Below, in pieces: positions 1 to 10,965 of a DNA stretch of 64,000 bases; position 1 is the first letter of the stretch; every line of letters starts with the position of its first letter. Source of the stretch: Metridium senile (taxonomy: Eukaryota > Cnidaria > Anthozoa > Actiniaria > Metridiidae); contig OX459108.1 of the NCBI GenBank assembly GCA_949775045.1, positions 14,824,263-14,888,262 on the forward strand, in the 5' to 3' direction. Under the pieces are notes generated by a model that did no database searches, had not been told where the DNA came from, and saw only the letters and a list, made by a program, of their open reading frames with translations. Made by a program: the position numbers and the translations under genes.

Positions 1-53
1 AAAAAACAGTTAAAAAAGAGTTAATAGTCAAGCCTCTGGTAACCAGGGTATCT

Positions 54-191
54 TAGGACCTGTTTATATGAAAGCGAATTGTCCCTGCTAGCCGGGATAA
101 CTCTTTTGTTTTGTATTCCCCAGGGACTCAAAACAATAGAGTATAATATCCCGGCTAGCAGGGACAACTCGCTTTCATATAAACAGCCCCT
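54..191. repeat. Short hairpin (MITE-like) element
   Basis: The arm around 62-98 (TTTATATGAAAGCGA, then GTCCCTGCTAGCCGGGATA) returns as its reverse complement at about 148-187, with a loop of roughly 50 bases. No coding capacity is seen. The form is typical of a non-autonomous foldback element. Confidence 0.75.
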
Positions 192-781
192 AAGAAGCTG
201 TTGGTTTGTCAGTCAAGTTATCACTACAATATAAGATACTCAAATTAAATAGCCGTAGATGCTGTTGGTTTGTCTGTCAGTATTTAATATCGTTGCACTA
301 TAAACGACTCAAATTAAATACGCAAAAAGCTCTCTGTTTTTTTCTTGCTTCCTGTTTTATTTCGTATCATTTTATAGCAATTGTTTATTTATTTGAATCC
401 TCTCTTCCCTTCTCTTCTTAGCGAAGGACCATTACATATTTTTTGGGGCGTGGTTGTGTTACCCAAAAAATTCGAGCACAGCCTTGAAACTGAATATCGT
501 ACAAACGACAAAGATATCGTGCAAAGCGAAAAACATTTAAAAAAAAAATGCACCATAAATTGCCCAGCTCCCCTCAAATATATAATGGTCCGTGAAGGTC
601 AACCTCGTCCTGAAGGTTCTCCATTCTCGCTCTTTTTTTTCAAATTGAGAAAAGAAGCAAGAAGGGAGAGCCTGGGGGCGAGGTTGGTGTTAGGTCCTTA
701 CTGCACCAGCCCACCTCCCCTCTCCCCCGTAAATAATGGTCTGTCACTTACATCTTTCCTTTTTTTTGAAAGTACTAGAAT

Positions 782-966
782 ATTACTGCGGTTTTCGTCT
801 TTCTGCGAACTCAGACATTCTAACGTCTAGTTGTAAAATACGTATTTGTCTGCTGCTAATTACTCGGCACCTTCTATGTCTTTGATTGACGGCAACCAAA
901 ATCGTATTTCACAACCAGCCGTTGTAATGTCTGAGCTCGCAGAAAGTCGAAAACCACAGTAATTAA
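782..966. repeat. Inverted-repeat element, family also at 36570
   Basis: The segment with ATTACTGCGG and TTTCTGCGAACTCAGACATT at 782-820 recurs inverted at about 929-966. A closely similar stretch lies at 36566-36612. The shared peptide string in shadow frames (YCGFRLSA) is a by-product of this repeat and not a protein domain. Confidence 0.6.
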
Positions 967-1046
967 TTAGTTTTGTTTTTGCTTTCTGGGTTGTTTCTTT
1001 TCTATTACTCTCGTTATATCTATTATCATATCTGGTTTGTTTGCAG

Positions 1047-4000
1047 GCAACCGTCAAACCAAGTTTATCCTTTGAAATCACTGTTTTACGTGGCAGAGAC
1101 ATCAGCAAAGGAAAAGTCGCTGACTATAGTAAGTATAATATATGAATATTTCAATGAAGCCTTGTTCACACTAGCTCGACATTAGTGACATAAGCATAAG
1201 CAACATACGCAGACTCAGCGAAGCGTTTGTCGAATAGGTGTGAGAAAAGACAATTAAGTGCGGCTAATGAGCAAAGCCAAACTTAGCCTGCAAAACAGGC
1301 GTTCTTTCGGGTTTTGGGCTTTCTGTGTTGAACGGGCGAACAAAAAGGAAGCGAAGGGGATGGCAGGGAAGGGGATGACAGAGAAGGGGATGACACTAAA
1401 TTCTCCAAAAAGCCAAAAGAACGCCTGCTCTGTAGGCTAAGCCCAACTGAGTCTGCATATGCATAATATTTATGTCGCTAATGTGAACCAGGTCTTAATA
1501 ATGTTGTTCGTGAACTAATCTGCTGCAAATTGCATTTTGCAAAAGAACTGAAAACTTTCATACAACCCATTATTTTCCAGATCTATGCACGTGTGTCTTA
1601 TATGTCTGGTATTGATTGCTACTGATTGGTTCCATTTCGATAATACTGCAGTTTGCATGCAATATGCACGCAATTAATGCATCGAAACCAAGGACAACCA
1701 TACAATAACTATCTTGCCGAATAGGCTAACAAATAGTGCATCTTCACTGCTAGCATGTAAAACATCAAACATTTCTAGCAACAAAGCGGCCCAATATACA
1801 ATTCTCTTGGAGAATAAGTTTCTATTCACCTTTCGTATTGTGTGTTTTCATGCGAAGTGCGCGTGTTTACATGGTGTCGTGTTTTTTTCGCGTGATTTGC
1901 GTGCATTTAGCGTGTTGTTTTCGTGTTTCCAGTGTGTTGTGAGAGGATATTCGTGATATTCGTGATATTCGTGCATTTAGCGTGTTATTTTCATGCGATG
2001 TGCCCGTGTATACATGGTTTCATTGTCGTGTTTCTTCGCGTGATTTGCGTGTATTCAACATGTTGTTTTCGTGTTTCTAGTTGATACACCAGATCCCTAT
2101 GTACGACTACGTATCCCATCAGCCCCTAGTGGCAAGGCACAGACAAAGGTTGTCAACAACAACAAGAACCCAGAGTGGAACGAAACGTTTAGTTTCTATC
2201 TTGACCCAAACAGAGAAAATGTCTTAGGTAACTATATCTTATTTACTGGGTGTTTGTTCAATGTGACATCTTCAATGAGATGAGATGAGATGAGATCAAC
2301 TTTATTTAGGCACGCTAGCCTATTCAATAAACAAATACTGATTTCCAATAGGGGCATAACAAACTAACATACAATTAAGAATATACAATATATAATACAA
2401 TGATGATAAAATGTACATAACGAATGAACTAATTATATGTGTAATCTAAAAATTATGACCATGGGACTTTTGTAAGGTTGGCGGCAAAAGAAGACAATGA
2501 GTCGCAATTTCTTAAGTCACGACAAAGTCTAGACTCGTCAAAGGCTATATAATCATTGATAAATTGCCGTCATTATATATATATATTTAATGGTTATTGT
2601 ATATTTGTGTCTGCCATGTTGATATTTAATATGTTTTCATAAGTACTATAATTTGTCACGTTGCCATGGTGATCAGTATTTGTTATGTCTTTGTTCAGTA
2701 TTAGCATTTGTAATGTTTCCATGGTGATAGTATTTGTTATGTTTCCATAGAGATAACGTTAATGGAGTCAGACCTGGTTGGCGATGATGTTCTTGACACG
2801 CACACGTTCAGAATAAACGACTTGGAGATTAATGTTCTTTGCCAACAGACGTTTAAATTTGGAGCGGTACGTTGATGCATCATCATGAATGCCCGTAAAT
2901 TTGTAGAGCAGGGGGGGTTTTATGAGGAAGGCCGGGGTTCGCGCCTTATGTGATTGTAAGCCGCGTGACTGCAATGCACCTCCTTAATGGTCCATTAGTA
3001 TGAGGCAATCACACACCAATTACCTGGGCTTGTTACGTAGTTAATAGACCTCTTTACCTTCCTTGTTTGTTGTCCCATTTCAGATCACTTGATGCTATCC
3101 TTGGGAATTGTTTCTTTCACATGTAGATGATATAACACGTTCATCATAAAAGAACAATTCTCAAGGGAATGACACGTGGTCTGAAATGGGCAATTTGCAT
3201 ATGGAGGTAAAGAGGTCTACTTTAAAGCGCAATATGGGACGATTTGAAATGCGCTTTATAAGCGCCACATTACGTAACGTGTTTTTCCTAGCATGCGCGC
3301 AATGACAAAAAGATACGTAACATTTATGAGCATGCGTGGTAAGGTATTTTAATTTTTCTATTTTTAGACATCGAAAGTCGACGTTGAGATGAAGCTCAGC
3401 GAATGGTAAGACGCGATGTATCTGTACAATACAACATATTCCAAAATGGCTGACTGGCCCTTGATGTCTCGTTCTCATGAAATAATGCTTTTCTCTTAAA
3501 TTCACTCAAGCTCAAAGACAAAAGAATAATTTCATGAGAGTAAGGCAACAAGGGCCAATGGAACAAAAGGTCGCCATTTGGGAATAAGGTGTATAGGCTA
3601 TACTAAAAAGACTTGTACATTTTTTTGGTAATATACTAAAGTACATTTTTCACTCCGTTCTTTGTTGTCTCAGCGTCGATTTAGGTGATCTGCGTTTCAG
3701 TCAAGAGTTATGTGAAGAAGAAGTTGAATTTTTAGCAAAGAGAAAACAGTTTGTCTTTGAAGCAATGAAGGAGTTGCTAGGCGACAAAGGACCAACAAAC
3801 ATTTCAGAGGTACGTACTACTGATCGATATGCACTCGAGATACCATCGTAAATATTGATACGCACTCGAGATACTATCGTAAAACTCGATACGCACCCGA
3901 GATACCAGCTATTGTAAAAATTGAAACGCACTCGAGATACTGTCGTAAATATCAATATATACGCACTCGAGATACCATCGTAAAATTTGATACGCACGCG

Positions 4001-7000
4001 AGATACCATCGTAAAATTCGATGCGCACTCAAGATACCATCGTAAATACCAATACGCACTCGAGGTTCTCTCGTAAAAATCGATACGCACTCGTTTTACT
4101 GAGACATCAACATCGTTTTAATTGTGGTTTGACTGACACACTCGGTCTGTTATAAATATAGGAATCGATACGTCTCGCTCTGCCTCTCCAAACATCGATA
4201 CGCAGTCGGAATATTCACATCGTGAAATGTTTTTTTTTCTAACCATTATGTTCTTAATTGATGTTCTTTAAAGATTGATTACTCATGATTTTGCTTCACC
4301 AGGTTCCTACCGTAGCGTTACTCGGATCAGGGGGAGGCTTTCGAGCTATGACGTCAATGAGCGGTGTGATGTGCGCGTTAAAAGATACTAAGATACTGGA
4401 TTGCATCACGTACTTTGCTGGTTTATCAGGATCAGCATGGTAAGTATCTCGCGGGCTTCCTGTGCTAACATGCTACCACACGAAAAGGTATTTGTCGCGC
4501 GGGATTCCTGTATCAGCTACGCTAACGCTACGCTAACGCTACGCTAACGCTACGCTAACGCTACGCTACGCTAAATCCTCTTTCAGATTCGACCCTATGT
4601 CATTTAAAACCGTGAATATTCTCATGCCAAGAGCATATCCTACAATTATCCAGCAAAAATATTTCGCTGATTTTCGTGTCGCTCTCGCAATTGCTCAAGT
4701 ACCAGCATACCAGCATGCCAGCGCGAAAGACTAAATTTCGTTGGCAACATTAAGATCGCACATTCAAGCATTTTGATATATATGAGTGTGTATTTACGCT
4801 GTTACTAAATCGAATCGTTTAGCGCTTTGTTTTATTTGTTTTTCCTTATACGACATAATCATCATTATACAAATGATCGTCATTTCATCATTTAATAACA
4901 GTACAAATTAAATTATTAATTGTCAATCAAAAGGTATATTTCTTCATTGTATTCTCATCCTGAATGGCCTAACGTACATCCACGAGTTATCCTGGAAGAA
5001 CTCCGAGAAAATCTCAAAGAAAACATGATATGGCAACTCGTGAAGCCCAAGTGGGTTTACAAACACATGCAGTTGATAAAGAAGAAGAAGAAGAATGGAC
5101 AGCCTGTGAGCTTTACCGACGTGTTTGGATATCTTGTAGGCGAGACTATTATCAAAGGGGTATGTTAATTTTATAATAATATAATGTCTTTATTATATAA
5201 TATCTTTTTTACTCCGACGAAGGGCTAAAGCTCGAAACGTCAGTAAAGTTAAGTCAACAGTTTTTACGGTGTTACAAATTTAAATATATTACCTATCGTT
5301 TAAATCGATTCGATGCTTCAACTTCATAGGATGTCTCTGAGGAATCTTCTCAATTTTTTGTATGTCAAAAGGGGCGAGTTCCACATTTTTGTAGGAAGGC
5401 TTTTCTTCAGTAGCTTTCAGTATTTTTTCCTTCTAAATGTTTGTCAATAATCCCTGAAATATCATTTTTTTTTTTTTAGCGTGATCCTCCAAAGCTAAGC
5501 ATGCAAAAAGAAAAAATCAACGAAGCAACTGTTCCACTGCCTCTGTACACGTGCGTAAACGTAAAGAAAGACGTATCTGCACACGCGTTTTGTGGTAAGT
5601 TACACAACTAAATATCAAGAATAAAATATAAGATATACCTTTACAGTGCTACTAATTCAACCGGGGCCACCCCGAGTTTATTAGCCAATCACGTTTGAGC
5701 TTAAGAACAAAAGAACCAGACATAGACGATCCGTCAAGTCAATTCGCGCCTATAATTTGATTGGCTGATAAGGAGACAAAGTAGATATCTTTTGTTCTTA
5801 AGCTCAAACGTGATTGGCTAATAAACTCGAGGTGGCCCCGGTTGAATTAGCAGCACTGTAATACGCATTCATATTCTTTGTTCTTGATCAGGGACGGAAC
5901 TAAGGGGGTGGCCCTAACAAGACATTTAGATATTTAGGGACCCCCCCCCCCCCCCCCCTAACAACTTAAGAGCCCTTCGTTTGCAATTGGGACACCCCTG
6001 ACAAATTTCTGTATCCACCCTTGTTGATATAGAATGTTAAGTATTCTTCTGTGTTAAGTAAAATATTGTAAAGCAAGAAATTGATGTATCAAGACATATA
6101 CAATGAAATAATATAAATTCTATCATCGTCGTTTCAGAATGGCTGGAGTTTTCTCCTTACGAGACTGGCTTTGCCAAATATGGTACATTCATGAAGACTG
6201 AGCTGTTTGGTTGTAAATATTTTAGTGGTCGGATCCTTAAACAATTTGATGAACCTGAATTGTCTTATTTACAAGGTAAGGGTACATACCCTCCCTCCCG
6301 TCCCCTCCCATTTACTTGTATTTAACAACAATTTGATGAACATGAACTGTCTTATCTGCAAGGTAAAGGTACAAAACATCCCCTCCCTCCCCTGCCAAGT
6401 ACGTTTATGTAATATTAGCAAACCTTTTGGTCTGAACTGTCTTATCTACAAGGTAAGGGCACAAAACATCCCCTTCCCTCCCCTGTCATGTATTTTTAGC
6501 AAACCCCTTGGTCTTTACAGGGTCAACGTCCACTCAGTTAAAAATAACTGAGTATAGACAAAAAACACACGATATTTACTTACTATCCAAAAAAGCAATA
6601 AAACTTGGCCAAAACAAAACAATCGGAAGTGAATGAATTAGAATGTTAATTTTTCCGCCGTGGAAAAACGTACGTTTTTTACCGATCACAACGCCTGAAA
6701 AAGAAACCTGTAAAACTGCACCAAAAATAACGCAAAACCGCAAACCCTTAAGCTTGGTTATGCTGTGTCATAATCATAATCATAACCATAATTATAATCA
6801 TAAGCAAAACAAAAGAAATTAGAAAAGGAAACACTTTGGTCTTTGTTTTCTAATTCCCCAGGTGATAATAAATCTTTTGCTTTCTTGCTTATGATTATGA
6901 CGCAGTATGAACCAGGCTTTAGATCCCCCTTTTTATGTATTTAGTCAGGGAAATTCCATAAAAGATACTAATTTCGTTCTAGGTATTTGGGGTAGTGCTT

Positions 7001-10000
7001 TCACTATTTTACTCCAGCAAGTTGTCCGTGAAGGTCTTAAAGAACCAGAAGAAGTCGTAAAAGACGTAGAGACACAAGGAGAAGTCCGTAAGCAAATGGG
7101 TACGTACGTAAGAAGAATCGTAACATAAACGTATGGAAAACGCTATGTGTATATTTGAAAAACGTTATACAGGGAAAACGTTACGTCACTAGTACTCAAG
7201 AAAAATGTTACATGTAGACAAACGTTACTGTTCCCTAAGAAATAAGTTTCTTTGGTAAATAAAACACCTTCACACATGCATGTTTGTAAAAAAATGCGTT
7301 ATGTTACATGTACGCAAGAAAAACGTTATTTATCCCTGAAGAATACGTTACGTCGGTCACACAAGAAAACGTTATTTGGACCTCGAGAGAAACCTTAAAT
7401 GTTCAAGAACAACGTTACACGTAGCCTAAAAACCGTTGCGTGTACGTAAAAGTAAGATCCCGTCAGTACGTAACCAAAACGTTTCGTGAACTTTCTAAAC
7501 TTTCCCTAAATGTCTTCAACAAAATAGGGGTAATTGCGGTGCTAGGGAGTGTCCGGTCCGCCCCTGATTTGCTGTTCAGTAAGGTTAATTTATTTATTTT
7601 TTGTGCAGAGGACATGGTTGCTTCCGATGAGATTGATAAATACAACAAGACAAGTGATGACAGCGACGAAGACTCGACTAACGATCAAAAGAACGGCCAA
7701 AATGGAGAAGAGAAAGAAGATGGTCCTGTCGACGACGAAGGCACTAACGATGCAGACAAGTTTGTCGAAATTGTTGATAAAGTCATCAATAAGTTTGAGG
7801 TTTTTCGCACTAGGCAAGGACGAGCTGGCCTGGTACATAACTTTTTACGTGGACTGGAGATAGCAGAAGGTAGTGGATCATTTTCAACGATTATTACTAA
7901 TAATAATGTTATCATCATCATCGTCGTACTCAACAATTCAAAATCGCCGTCATCGTCACCATCATTATTGTCATCATCACCAAAATCATTTTTACCATCA
8001 TTATTGTCTATATCAATATAATAAAATCATCAGCTGCAAATCAACTTGACAATGCAGAATATTATCATCGTCAATGTTATCATCATCATCGTCGTAATCG
8101 TCATCATCAACATTGTACTCAGCAAAATCGCCGTCGTCATCATTATTTTTACCATCGTCGTCATCATTATTTTTACCATCGTCGTCATTATTTTTACCTT
8201 CCGCATCACGTCTACTTCTATATACTAAAATCATCCTTGTATTTCAGCTGCAGATCAACTTGACAATGCAGAAAGTGAACTCGTTACCGATGCCAAACGG
8301 ATATTTCTGGTAGATAGTGGCCTGGTGCTCAATTCACCGTATCCAATCCTGCTTCGACCTCAGCGGGGGGTAGACCTATACCTATCGTTTGACTTCAGTG
8401 CACGTGACAAAGACGATGAAGAACCTTTTAAGGTAATGACACGTGATATGCACGTGACTTTTCATACTCAGAACACCTCGGTCGTGACTTTCGCCAAAAG
8501 CAGAAAAGAATGATTAAGGAGCTCTGGGAAAGAGAATAGTGTAAACGGCAAAACAGAGTGTCTGCGTTGAAGTTTGTTGAATTCATTTATGACCATTTTA
8601 AAATAACTGTGGGCTGCGTCAGTGTTTCTGAAGAAACAATTGGAGTAAAAATGTACAATAACTAAGAAACACTTGAAGTAAGAATGTACGATAACTAGCG
8701 GTAAAATTAGTGTGGGCATCATCAGTATTTCTAAGGAAACAATTGGAGTGAAACGTACGATAGCTTAATTAGTGGTTAAAATAGTGTGGGTATCACCAGT
8801 GTTCCTAAGGAAACAATTGGAGTGAAACGTACGATAGCTTAATTAGTGGTTAAAATAGTGTGGGCATCATCGGTGTTTCTAAGGAAACAATTGGAGTGAA
8901 ACGTACGATAACTTAATTAGTGGTTAAAATAGTGTGGGCATCATCGGTGTTTCTAAGGAAACAATTGGAGTGAAACGTACGATAACTTAATTAGTGGTTA
9001 AAATAGTGTGGGTATCACCAGTGTTCCTAAGGAAACAATTGGAGTGAAACGTACGATAACTTAATTAGTGGTTAAAATAGTGTGGGTATCACCAGTGTTC
9101 CTAAGGAAACAATTGGAGTGAAACGTACGATAACTTAATTAGTGGTTAAAATAGTGTGGGCATCATCGGTGTTTCTAAGGAAACAATTGGAGTGAAACGT
9201 ACGATAACTTAATTAGTGGTTAAAATAGTGTGGGCATCATCAGTATTTCTAAGGAAACAATTGGAGTAAAAATGTACGATAACTAGCGGTTAAACTAGCG
9301 TGCATGAATACTTCAGTGTTTCTAATGAAACAATTGGAGTAAAAATGTACGATAATTAGCGGTTAAACTAGTGTGGAATGCGTCAGTGTTTCTAAGGAAA
9401 CAATTGGAGTAAAAATATACGATAACTAGCGGTAAAATTAGTGTGGCCGGACTGCGTCAGTGTTTCTAAGGAAACAATTGGAGTACAAATTATGTACGAT
9501 AATTAGTGGTTAAACTAGTACAATCATGTATGTATGTATTCCACGTAATGCCGGTGTTTTTCAGGAGCTGTTTCTATCAGAGGAATGGGCGAGAAAGCAC
9601 AACTATCCATTTCCTCCTATTGACGCCATCGAGCAACTAAAGAGAGATGGCCCTAAGGAGTGTTATGTCTTCCGTCATCCTACCGACACAGCATGCCCTG
9701 TCGTCGTCCACTTTGTTCTTATCAATAAGACCTTTTTGGAATACACTAAACCAGGTAACGCACACCCCTAACCCCCCCCCCCCCCCCCCCCCCCACCCAA
9801 AGCACAAATAGTGTTTAAGTAAACTCTCTCTCCCGTCCCAGGGTAGACATGATATATGATCAATGAAGTTAACTCTCCATTCCATCCCATGGTACAAATG
9901 ATGACCAATGAGATTTACTTTCTCTTCCCTCCCATGGTACAAGTGATGATCGATGAAGTTAACTCTCCTCCCCTCGCATGGTACACATGATGATCGATGA

Positions 10001-10500
10001 AGTTAACTCTGCCTCCCCTCCCTTGGTAAACATAATGATTATTGAAGTTAACCTCTCCCTCTCCTCCCGTAATAAAAATAATAGTCTATGAATCCAGCAA
10101 TACGCAACTATGAACGGTAAAAACCCACCTCGTACCCAGGTCCGTTTTTAATTGTGGGTGTTTTGAGCAACCGATGCCAGGGTCTTTTCTCCTCACGAAA
10201 AAAAGGCCCTGGGAACGATGTTGAAAAAAGACTATTTTCCCTATCGTTCCAGGCGTCCCACGAACAGATGAAGAGAAATCAGCAGCCAGTTTCTCAATCT
10301 TTGAAGATCCCAAGAAACACTATAGTACATTCAACTTTCACTACCCTAACGAACCGTTCGACAGACTGACACAGTTGACAGAATTCAACACGTTACTCCA
10401 CGAAGAACTCATTAAGAGCGTTATCGGTGAATGTGTTAACAGGAAGAAGGAAAGTCAAATACAAGCGAAACCGAAAAAGGATAAATGTACGATCCTTTAA
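1047..10500 (+). CDS. PLA2G4A-like: Cytosolic phospholipase A2 (group IV, C2 type), 5' partial, with CaaX-like end
   Basis: Ca2+-triggered lipase that releases arachidonate-type fatty acids from membrane phospholipids. Fourteen exons: 1047-1128, 2081-2227, 2751-2866, 3368-3405, 3674-3809, 4303-4439, 4934-5159, 5480-5594, 6138-6275, 6983-7099, 7609-7869, 8248-8432, 9565-9754 and 10253-10500. All have GT-AG borders and keep one frame, giving 711 residues plus stop. The C2 domain spans about residues 1-125 (DTPDPYVRL, NPEWNETF, LDPNRENVLEITLM). The catalytic domain has GSGGGFRAM with the oxyanion Arg near 187, GLSGS with nucleophile Ser near 215, and SFDFSAR with catalytic Asp near 553; Arg-Ser spacing equals that of human cPLA2alpha. 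The acidic insert in exon 11 is of family type. The C-terminus is KPKKDKCTIL, a basic run plus a CaaX-type box, unusual in C2-bearing members. The initiator exon is not found. Confidence 0.93.
1167..1492. repeat. MITE-like inverted repeat in cPLA2 intron 1
   Basis: The outer arms are around TTCACACTAGC...ACATTAGTGACATAAGCATA and its inverse at 1455-1492. An inner pair, GCCTGCAAAACAGGCGTTCTTT (1286-1307) against AAAGAACGCCTGCTCTGTAGGC (1415-1436), is also complementary. It is a nested foldback with no coding content. Confidence 0.6.
1847..2080 (+). repeat. Tandem duplication covering the splice acceptor of cPLA2 exon 2
   Basis: Two diverged copies of about 90 bp lie at 1847-1931 and 1988-2080. 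Both run from TTTTCATGCGA through TCGCGTGATTTGCGTG to a 3' splice signal, GTGTTTCCAG in the first copy and GTGTTTCTAG in the second. Only the second precedes the C2-coding exon. Short TTCGTGATA repeats lie between them. Confidence 0.75.
2275..2480 (-). mobile_element. Decayed LINE 3' tail
   Basis: It starts with GAGAT repeats followed by CAACTTTATTTAGGCACGCTAGCC. This is the usual look of the 3' untranslated end of a CR1/L2-type non-LTR element in reverse orientation (T-rich simple repeat, then a TTTATT-bearing tail). No reverse transcriptase coding remains. Assignment is by general form only. Confidence 0.4.
3045..3220. repeat. MITE-like inverted repeat in cPLA2 intron 3
   Basis: The outer arms are AGACCTCTTTACCT at 3046 and AGGTAAAGAGGTCT at 3206-3219. 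The inner arms are CCCATTTCAGATCAC and GTGGTCTGAAATGGG. No coding potential. Confidence 0.75.
3826..4095. repeat. About 30 bp minisatellite in cPLA2 intron 5
   Basis: At least eight diverged units of the form GATACGCACTCGAGATACC followed by ATCGTAAAAT. The open frame on the minus strand here is only this repeat. Confidence 0.85.
4510..4575. repeat. Short GCTACGCTAAC tandem repeat
   Basis: Five to six imperfect copies of an 11 bp unit lie in the intron just after the exon that carries the catalytic serine. Confidence 0.8.
5205..5312 (+). repeat. Dispersed hairpin repeat, copy 1
   Basis: It contains CCGACGAAGGGC at 5213 onward and ends with AAACGTCAG at 5242, followed by TTTTTACGGTGTTACAAATT and TTACCTATCGTTTAAA. 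The same blocks recur at 22135, 25405, 44320-45790, 47290-47780, 49480-50215 and 63905. The motif folds with an outer GACG/CGTC stem and an inner GGGC/GCTC stem. Confidence 0.8.
5643..5860. repeat. Long near-perfect hairpin (MITE-like) in cPLA2 intron 8
   Basis: The arms TACAGTGCTACTAATTCAAC...GGCCACC and their reverse complement enclose a short middle. Each arm is about 85 bp, including CCAATCACGTTTGAGCTTAA. No ORF of note. Confidence 0.85.
5940..5959. repeat. Poly-C tract
   Basis: An uninterrupted run of nearly 20 C. Similar C or G runs lie at about 9773, 31672, 38345 and 46302. Confidence 0.9.
6246..6475 (+). repeat. Tandem copies of the 3' end of cPLA2 exon 9 with its splice donor
   Basis: The true exon ends at 6275 (CTTATTTACAAG then GTAAGG). 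Diverged copies of the exon end plus donor follow at about 6328-6366 and 6430-6456, each with CTTATCTRCAAGGTAA, and each trailed by a similar CCCTCCC-rich stretch. The downstream donors could act as alternatives. Confidence 0.85.
6757..6910. repeat. MITE-like inverted repeat in cPLA2 intron 9
   Basis: The left end, around TGGTTATGCTGTGTCATAATCATAA, is matched by the inverted right end TTATGATTATGACGCAGTATGAACCA. Arms are imperfect because of ATAATC slippage. Confidence 0.6.
7870..8247. repeat. ATC/GTC microsatellite intron with a copied exon edge
   Basis: The intron is filled by CATCATCGTC-type triplet repeat. At about 8030-8060 it holds CAGCTGCAAATCAACTTGAC followed by AATGCAGAA, an almost exact copy of the start of cPLA2 exon 12 at 8245-8270, including its CAG acceptor but without a good pyrimidine tract. 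All ORFs in it are repeat shadows. Confidence 0.8.
8565..9525. repeat. About 74 bp minisatellite in cPLA2 intron 12
   Basis: Some twelve units built around GTTTCTAAGGAAACAATTGG, AGTGAAACGTACGATAACTT and AATTAGTGGTTAAAATAGTG. The outer units carry AACTAGCGGTTAAACTAGTG and GCGTCAGTGTTT, which resemble the 5' block of the dispersed hairpin repeat (AACTAGCGAGTAAACTAGT, GCGTCGGTGTTT). The minisatellite therefore probably grew from a copy of that repeat. Confidence 0.85.
9766..10080. repeat. Poly-C tract and about 55 bp degenerate tandem repeat
   Basis: A run of C at 9773-9795 is followed by five diverged units containing GATGAAGTTAACTCTC, CCTCCC and ATGGTACA. It fills most of the last cPLA2 intron. 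Confidence 0.75.
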
Positions 10501-10965
10501 GGAACAAGATATGAAAGAAACTAAACTTTAAGACGACAAAAGTGAACGAATTCATGCAAAGAAAACTTTTTAAAACATTTCGTCATTGGTGATGAGTTCA
10601 CAGACTTGATCACAGAGTCAAATACATGCGAAACCGAAAAAGGATAAATGTACGATCCTTTAAAAAACAAGATATAAAAGTAACGAAACTTTGAGACGAC
10701 AAAAGTAAACGAATTCATGCAAAAAAACTTTTAAAACATTTCGTCATTGGTGATGAGTTCACAGACTTGATCAGAGTCAAATACATGCGAAACCGAAAAA
10801 GGATAAATATAAGATCCATTTATAAAGAACAAGATATTAAAAAAAGGAAACTGAGACGACAAAATTAAACAATCCTTTAAAGAAGAAGATATATGAAAGT
10901 ATTGGTGTTGGCAGCAATGAAACTTTAAGACGACAAAACGAGATTTAGTCGAAAACTATTAAAAA
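10453..10965 (+). repeat. About 160 bp tandem repeat that includes the cPLA2 C-terminal codons and stop
   Basis: Unit 1 starts at 10453 inside the last exon; units 2 and 3 start at about 10616 and 10775, and a broken remnant extends to about 10960. Unit 2 still reads a KPKKDKCTIL-stop end, while in unit 3 the Cys codon has become TAT (Tyr). The real stop in unit 1 is at 10498-10500, so units 2 and 3 are 3' untranslated or downstream sequence. Confidence 0.88.

Larger units (their letters stand above)
1..1046. other. Upstream flank of cPLA2, repeat-bearing, no supported exon
   Basis: No coding segment is recognised here. The first coding exon of the downstream phospholipase (initiator Met and a few residues before the C2 domain) must lie here unrecognised or outside the window. 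The open frames at 206-830 are A/T-rich and show no domain. The stretch holds two inverted-repeat elements, listed separately. Confidence 0.6.

Noticed and set aside
860..1108. 82-codon minus-strand frame (YCGFRLSASSDIT)
   Set aside because: It derives from the foldback repeat also found at 36570 and overlaps a real cPLA2 exon on the other strand.
2768..2974. 68-codon minus-strand frame
   Set aside because: Shadow of cPLA2 exon 3, whose plus-strand reading EITLMESDLVGDDVLDTHTF continues the C2 domain.
8565..9525. CRISPR-like regular repeat array
   Set aside because: Units are contiguous diverged tandem copies of about 74 bp with no spacer structure; eukaryotic intron.
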